The position numbers were made by a program, and so were the translations under genes. From Acidithiobacillus ferruginosus (lineage in GTDB: Bacteria; Pseudomonadota; Gammaproteobacteria; Acidithiobacillales; Acidithiobacillaceae): DNA of 9,911 nt. The notes beneath the pieces are model-generated. The model was not told where the DNA came from, made no database searches, and saw only the letters and a program-made list of their open reading frames with translations. Shown here piece by piece: positions 6,273-9,911 of the stretch (the stretch's first letter is position 1; every line of letters begins with the position of its first letter). The stretch spans positions 1 to 9,911 of the forward strand of contig NZ_JABBDR010000215.1 of NCBI RefSeq assembly GCF_018854495.1, given 5' to 3'.

Positions 6273-7343
6273 ATGACAACGTATAACGCTAAGGATTGGC
6301 TTGTGGTCGATACCGGCTTGCGCCCGGCCGACGAAAATATGGCCTTAGACAAGACGTTGCTCCTGGCAATGTCCGAAGGTCAGATTCCCAGTATTTTCCG
6401 TTTCCTGCGCTTTGAGGAGTCCGCGCTGGTCGGTTATCACCAATCACCGGAGCAGGAACTCAACCTGGAGTTCTGCCGTGAGCAGGGGATCGCCGTGCAG
6501 CGTCGTCTTACCGGCGGCGGTGCACTGATTTTTGATCCCACCCAGATAGGCTGGGAACTGGTTTGTCGGCGGGACGCGCTGCCCCAGGGCGATATGGCCT
6601 CGCTGTCCCAGAGAATCTGCGAAGCGGCGGCGGCTGGCTTATCGCTCCTGGGGGTGAGCGCACGGTTTCGCCCGCGCAACGACATCGAGGTGGAAGGGCG
6701 GAAAATTTCGGGTACCGGCGGGATTATGGATGGCAATGTGCTGCTCTTTCAGGGGACGGTGCTGGTCGATCTGGACATTCCGCGGATGTTGCGCGTACTG
6801 CGGGTGCCGCTGGAGAAACTGGATGCCCATGCCATCTCTTCGGTGGCGGAACGGGTGACCAGCTTAAAGGCCTTGTTGGGTAAAGCGCCGGAGTTGACGG
6901 CGGTACAGGAGGTCTTGCTGGAAGGTTTCCGCACGCATTTGGGGCTGTCTTTCGTCCGGGGCGACTTGCCGGATGCTGTAGCCGCGCTGTTGCCGGAGGC
7001 GTTGGCGGAGGTGCGTGACGCGGACTGGCTCGCCATCAATCGCCGCGCGCGCGACGATATGCCGTTGCGTAAGGCAACCTTACGCGCCCCCGGTGGCACG
7101 CTGCAAGCGGAAATGCTCTGGGATAGTTATGGGAATCGAGTGCGGCAGGTTCACTTCAGCGGTGATTATTTTATCCAGCCGCGGCGCGCTATCGTCGATC
7201 TGGAGGCGGCGCTGCGTAATGTCCATCTGAATGACGTGGACGGGGTTATCGAGGGATTGTTCGAGAAGCATGCTGTCGATGGCTTCGGCTTACAGCCGGA
7301 GCACTTCGCGACGGTATTGCGGATGGCGGCAAAAGACGCGTGA
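6273..7343 (+). CDS. lplA: Fused lipoate-protein ligase sLpl(AB)
   Basis: This 356-residue protein starts at ATG 6273; no strong ribosome binding site is visible. The N-terminal half is the BPL/LplA catalytic domain. It has RRLTGGGAL (residues 77-85), matching the lipoate-AMP binding loop, and NDIEVEGRKISG with the catalytic-type lysine K144, then GGIMDGNVLLFQGTVLVD. The C-terminal part (about 265-356), with FSGDYFIQPRRAIVDLE, looks like the accessory LplB/C-terminal ligase domain. The two parts made by separate genes in some microbes are therefore fused here, which is the sLpl(AB) form linked to sHdr loci. It activates octanoate or lipoate with ATP and attaches it to the LbpA lysine. It overlaps lipT by 4 bp (GTGA), indicating coupled translation. 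Substrate specificity for LbpA rather than for dehydrogenase E2 or GcvH is inferred from context. Confidence 0.9.
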   Translation: MTTYNAKDWLVVDTGLRPADENMALDKTLLLAMSEGQIPSIFRFLRFEESALVGYHQSPEQELNLEFCREQGIAVQRRLTGGGALIFDPTQIGWELVCRRDALPQGDMASLSQRICEAAAAGLSLLGVSARFRPRNDIEVEGRKISGTGGIMDGNVLLFQGTVLVDLDIPRMLRVLRVPLEKLDAHAISSVAERVTSLKALLGKAPELTAVQEVLLEGFRTHLGLSFVRGDLPDAVAALLPEALAEVRDADWLAINRRARDDMPLRKATLRAPGGTLQAEMLWDSYGNRVRQVHFSGDYFIQPRRAIVDLEAALRNVHLNDVDGVIEGLFEKHAVDGFGLQPEHFATVLRMAAKDA

Positions 7344-8401
7344 ACCCTTTAGCCATAGATGTACTGGTGATTGGCGCCGGTCCGGCCGGCGCGGCGGCAG
7401 CGCGTGCGGCTGCGGCCAAAGGCCTCGCGGTGATCTGCGTGGATCGCTGTGCCGAGGTTGGTCTCCCGGTGCAATGCGCCGAGTTTGTCCCCATGCCGCT
7501 CTTGCGTACCGTGCATGAAACGGATTCGCGGGTGCAGGACGTGGCAGGGATGTTGACGGTACTGCCATCCGGGTTGCAGCATCACAGCGCTTTCCCCGGC
7601 ATCATGATTGACCGGGCACGTTTCGACCAGGGTCTGGCAAAACTGGCGCAGGCGGCCGGTGCTCAGCTTGAAACGCGTTGCCAATTCCTTGCCTGGGATG
7701 GCGAAGTGGCCCGCCTGCGGCGCGGCACCGGAGAAGCATTCACCGTGCGCCCCCGCTTGCTGATTGGCGCCGATGGGCCACATAGCCTGGTGGCGGAGGC
7801 CGTGGGCTTGCCGCATCAAGAGGTCGTTTATACCCGTCAATATACGGTGCCATTGCTGCGTCCCTATGCGGATACGGATATTTTTCTTTCGGATGCTTTT
7901 CCGGGAGGCTATGGCTGGTTGTTTCCCCGCGGGCCGGTGGCCAATCTCGGATTGGGTGCGGATCGGCATTTTGAGGACAATCTGAAATTGCCGCTGGAGC
8001 AGTTGCATCGGCAGATGGTAGCGCGTGGCATCATCGGCGAAGCCATCCTCGGGCGTACTGGTGGTGCGATTCCCGTGGGTGGTATTCGACGGATGGTGCA
8101 TGGCAACGTGGTGCTTGCCGGAGACGCGGCGGGGCTTACCCATCCCATTACCGGGGCGGGTATCCCCGCTGCGGTGATCAGTGGTGAGGGCGCAGGATTG
8201 GCCGCTGCTGATTATCTGGCGGGCGACGGGGACGCGTTAGAGAGCTACGCAGAAGATATGCAGGATCAGTTTGGTCCGGCCTTGGCGCGGGCCGTGCAGC
8301 GAAGAAAATCTTTGGAAGCCGTGTGGCGACAGCCAGCGGCCCAGGAAGACAGGGTAATGCGATCCGGTTGGATCGCCTTTGATGAATACTACGCCGCCTG
8401 A
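7340..8401 (+). CDS. lipT: FAD-dependent oxidoreductase LipT
   Basis: This 353-residue flavoprotein starts at GTG 7340 inside the lplA stop. It has the dinucleotide motif VLVIGAGPAGAAAA (GAGPAG 12-17), the second FAD motif LIGADGPHS (about 142-149), and the FAD ribityl-contact motif VLAGDAAGLTHPITGAGI (258-275). This is the geranylgeranyl reductase/p-hydroxybenzoate hydroxylase-type fold, and automatic annotation would probably call it a geranylgeranyl reductase. Its place between the lipoate ligase and lipS2 instead matches LipT of sHdr lipoate-assembly loci. LipT's reaction is not firmly known to me; keeping lipoyl groups or intermediates in the right redox state with NAD(P)H is a reasonable inference. 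Cysteines C33, C37 and C46 lie near the FAD motif (VICVDRCAEV, LPVQCAEF). C37 and C46 are conserved-looking but not a CXXC pair. Confidence 0.85.
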   Translation: MNPLAIDVLVIGAGPAGAAAARAAAAKGLAVICVDRCAEVGLPVQCAEFVPMPLLRTVHETDSRVQDVAGMLTVLPSGLQHHSAFPGIMIDRARFDQGLAKLAQAAGAQLETRCQFLAWDGEVARLRRGTGEAFTVRPRLLIGADGPHSLVAEAVGLPHQEVVYTRQYTVPLLRPYADTDIFLSDAFPGGYGWLFPRGPVANLGLGADRHFEDNLKLPLEQLHRQMVARGIIGEAILGRTGGAIPVGGIRRMVHGNVVLAGDAAGLTHPITGAGIPAAVISGEGAGLAAADYLAGDGDALESYAEDMQDQFGPALARAVQRRKSLEAVWRQPAAQEDRVMRSGWIAFDEYYAA

Positions 8402-8406
8402 GGCGG
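8394..8406 (+). repeat. Small hairpin whose loop is the lipT stop codon
   Basis: CCGCC (8394-8398) and GGCGG (8402-8406) are perfectly complementary. The TGA stop of lipT at 8399-8401 forms the three-base loop. It lies seven bases upstream of the lipS2 ribosome binding site. There is no T-run, so it is not a terminator. Confidence 0.4.
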
Positions 8407-8412
8407 AATGAC

Positions 8413-8418
8413 AGGAGG
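8413..8418 (+). promoter_or_regulatory. Ribosome binding site that sets the lipS2 start
   Basis: AGGAGG stands seven bases before ATG 8426. The earlier in-frame ATG at 8408 would overlap the binding site and has none of its own, so 8426 is preferred. Confidence 0.85.
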
Positions 8419-8425
8419 AACTTCC

Positions 8426-9562
8426 ATGAGTGCGGTAGCGCAAGAAAATTCTCAGCCCTTGAACTTTTATCGCCCGGATTATTTCGTCAAAACGCCGACG
8501 ATGCGGTCACCGGAATATGTGCAGCTCAGCACCGCGGCGGCGATTACGCTGGGCCTGGTGCCTGGGGTGATGCATCGCACCTCCTGCACGAATTGTCTGA
8601 ATCTGCTGATGACCTACCCGGAAGGCTGTCGTGCCAACTGCACCTACTGCGGTCTGGCCCGGCATCGGGAAGAGAGCCGCGATTACGCTGACCGCAACTT
8701 CATCCGGGTGGACTGGCCGACGGTGCGCGTGGATGAAATGCTCGAACGTATCGCCAGGAACAGCGACAAGGGTCAGTTCCAGCGTATGTGCATCAGTATG
8801 ATCACCCACCCCGATTCAGACCATGACACACAAGTCATGCTGAAGCGCTGGATGGAGGTGGCGCCCCATATTCCCGCCTCCATTCTCTCCAACCCGACCA
8901 CTATGGACAAGCAGGATCTCATCGACCTCAAGGCGATGGGCGCGGATATCTTTACCGTCGCCCTGGATGCCGTGACGCCGGAAATCTTCGAGCGTACCCG
9001 TGGCAAGACGGTGCAGAGCCCCCATTCCTGGGACAAGTACTGGCAGACCATCGAATGGGCGGCGGAGATTTATGGCCCCGAAAAATTCGGTGCGCATCTG
9101 ATCTGCGGCATGGGCGAGACCGAGCAGGAAATCCTCGCCGTCTGTCAGAAGATGAAAGACATGGGTGGCCATAACCACATGTTTGCCTTCTTCCCCGAGA
9201 AAGGCTCCATGATGGAAGATTGGGACGCCGTGCCCCAGGACCATTGGCGCCGGGTGCAGTTGGGCCGTTTCCTCATCGATTATGCGGGTGGCCGTTATGA
9301 GGATATGGAGTTTGATCAGTATGGTCGCGTACTGAGTTTCGGTTATCCCCAGGCGGAGCTGGAAGACATCATCGACTCGGGTAAGCCCTTCCAGACCTCC
9401 GGCTGTCCAGGGAAGGATGATGAAGAAGTCAGCGCCTGTAATCGGCCTTATGGAGATTCCTCACCTTCGGATATCCGCTCCTTCCCCTTTGCGCTGAACA
9501 AGGAAGATGTGGAAATCGTGCGCCGCCAGATGCGGTTGCAGGACTTGCGGTTTCCCGGATAA
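8426..9562 (+). CDS. lipS2: Radical SAM lipoyl synthase component LipS2
   Basis: This protein is 378 residues from ATG 8426. The radical SAM motif is C68-X3-C72-X2-C75 (CRANCTYC). It is preceded by an extra pair C54-X2-C57 (CTNC). Near the C-terminus are C327 (SGCPGKDDE) and C338 (SACNRPYGD), followed by DIRSFPF. The flanking cysteines could hold an auxiliary Fe-S cluster supplying sulfur, as in LipA; this is inference. The fold is BioB/ThiH/LipA-like (LDAVTPEIFERTRG, HLICGMGETEQE). Together with LipS1 it is expected to complete lipoyl synthesis on LbpA. A generic biotin-synthase label is less likely given the absence of bio genes and the lipoate context. A strong terminator 15 bases after the stop marks the operon end. 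Confidence 0.88.
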   Translation: MSAVAQENSQPLNFYRPDYFVKTPTMRSPEYVQLSTAAAITLGLVPGVMHRTSCTNCLNLLMTYPEGCRANCTYCGLARHREESRDYADRNFIRVDWPTVRVDEMLERIARNSDKGQFQRMCISMITHPDSDHDTQVMLKRWMEVAPHIPASILSNPTTMDKQDLIDLKAMGADIFTVALDAVTPEIFERTRGKTVQSPHSWDKYWQTIEWAAEIYGPEKFGAHLICGMGETEQEILAVCQKMKDMGGHNHMFAFFPEKGSMMEDWDAVPQDHWRRVQLGRFLIDYAGGRYEDMEFDQYGRVLSFGYPQAELEDIIDSGKPFQTSGCPGKDDEEVSACNRPYGDSSPSDIRSFPFALNKEDVEIVRRQMRLQDLRFPG

Positions 9563-9577
9563 AACGGGCGAGGCGCG

Positions 9578-9604
9578 AAAAAGGGGCTCCGGCCCCTTTT
9601 TTTT
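9578..9604 (+). terminator. Strong intrinsic terminator after lipS2
   Basis: AAAAAGGGGC (9578-9587) pairs with GCCCCTTTTT (9592-9601) around a TCCG tetraloop, and the T-run continues to 9604. It is the second T-tract terminator of the locus and closes the lipoate-assembly operon. Confidence 0.92.
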
Positions 9605-9776
9605 CATCAGTCGCGCAACAGTAAATCCCCATAATATTTATTGTTGCTAATAAACCAATATTTTACGGCTTGATAAACCGATTAAAAAATTTACGGATAC
9701 AATATCTTGCAACACTGTTCCCGTTCCGACACAATCAACGTGTCATCAGCGATACAAACAGGGGCGGAGAAATTAC
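9605..9776 (+). promoter_or_regulatory. AT-rich promoter region of the FadL-like gene
   Basis: This 172-bp non-coding stretch is much richer in A and T than the rest of the window, as expected for a promoter and 5' leader. A plausible -10 box is TACAAT at 9698-9703. The nearest -35-like TTGATA (9670-9675) is 22 bases away, too far for a standard sigma-70 promoter, so an activator or a different box may be used. A direct repeat lies across this area. A ribosome binding site GGAG (9766-9769) is seven bases before the start codon. Confidence 0.5.
9650..9696 (+). repeat. Imperfect direct repeat, possible operator pair
   Basis: Two copies of ATAAACC(A/G)AT followed by TTTACGG occur at 9650-9668 and 9673-9696. 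The halves match closely, but the second copy has five extra A/T bases between them. The first halves begin 23 bases apart, roughly two helical turns. The second copy abuts the candidate -10 box. Confidence 0.45.
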
Positions 9777-9911
9777 ATGAAAAAATCACGGATTTTAGGA
9801 ATTGCGGTCGGCGCGACGTTGGCGATGGGCCTGTCGGCCAGTGCGTTCGCAACGGATGGTTATCAGTTGATCGGTATCGGTCAGTACGCCGTGGGCATGG
9901 CGGGCGCCGTG
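9777..9911 (+). CDS. Outer-membrane FadL/OmpP1/TodX-family transport protein, N-terminal part
   Basis: The gene starts at ATG 9777 behind GGAG (9766-9769) and is cut by the window edge after 45 codons. It opens with a clear Sec signal peptide: MKKSR, a hydrophobic core (ILGIAVGATLAMGL), and a likely signal peptidase I site ASAFA|TDG around residue 25. The mature start TDGYQLIGIGQYAVGMAGAV resembles the N-terminal hatch segment of FadL/OmpP1/TodX channels, which carry hydrophobic substrates across the outer membrane. It is separated from the lipoate operon by a strong terminator and has its own promoter region, so it is an independent unit. A link to uptake of sulfur or hydrophobic compounds is speculative. 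Only the first 20 mature residues support the family call. Confidence 0.75.
   Translation, partial: MKKSRILGIAVGATLAMGLSASAFATDGYQLIGIGQYAVGMAGAV

Noticed and set aside
7349..8143. Minus-strand open frame of 264 codons within lipT
   Set aside because: Shadow of lipT, whose FAD motifs are clear on the plus strand; the reverse product has no recognisable motif.
8426..9562. Biotin synthase (BioB) identity for the radical SAM protein
   Set aside because: General BioB/LipA-like similarity exists, but no biotin genes are nearby and the pairing with LipS1, the ligase and LipT indicates lipoyl synthesis.
1..9911. CRISPR array, tRNA, rRNA, insertion sequence or prophage signals
   Set aside because: No spaced identical repeats, tRNA-like cloverleaf, rRNA stretch, transposase or terminal inverted repeats were seen on either strand.

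Overview
This window reads as part of a sulfur-oxidation chromosome locus from a chemolithotrophic proteobacterium. The gene set and order best fit an acidophilic sulfur oxidizer such as Acidithiobacillus. That assignment rests on recognising the families and layout, because no rRNA or other taxonomic marker is present. All genes are on the + strand.

Positions 1-3614 carry the 3' part of the sulfur-oxidizing heterodisulfide-reductase-like (sHdr) locus. In order these are a C-terminal scrap of the gene before hdrA (by synteny hdrB1), a short hdrA, a cysteine-free helical protein (hyp/sHdrH), hdrC2 with two cubane-type Fe-S motifs, and hdrB2 with two complete CCG motifs. Several of these genes overlap or nearly touch. 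A strong intrinsic terminator (3627-3655) follows hdrB2.

Positions 3683-5018 encode two GcvH-like lipoate-binding proteins (LbpA) with a DsrE-family sulfur-carrier-like protein between them. The first LbpA is divergent and cysteine-rich. The second looks canonical and has a strong ribosome binding site.

Positions 5103-9562 encode a complete dedicated lipoate assembly set: radical SAM LipS1, a fused lipoate-protein ligase sLpl(AB), the FAD oxidoreductase LipT, and radical SAM LipS2. A second strong terminator (9578-9604) closes the operon.

After it comes an AT-rich intergenic region of about 170 bp with an imperfect direct repeat. It precedes the first 45 codons of a secreted outer-membrane FadL/OmpP1/TodX-family protein, which runs off the window.

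Working model, from known biology plus inference: sLpl(AB) loads an octanoyl or lipoyl group onto LbpA. LipS1 and LipS2 insert the two sulfurs, and LipT probably adjusts the redox state of the lipoyl group. Lipoyl-LbpA then carries sulfane sulfur, or the redox equivalents from it, to the sHdr complex in the cytoplasm. DsrE-like proteins act in sulfur trafficking. The system as a whole is known. The less-explained parts are the divergent LbpA1, the embedded DsrE-like gene, the cysteine-free Hyp subunit, and the hairpins that punctuate the operon just upstream of lbpA1, lbpA2 and lipS1.
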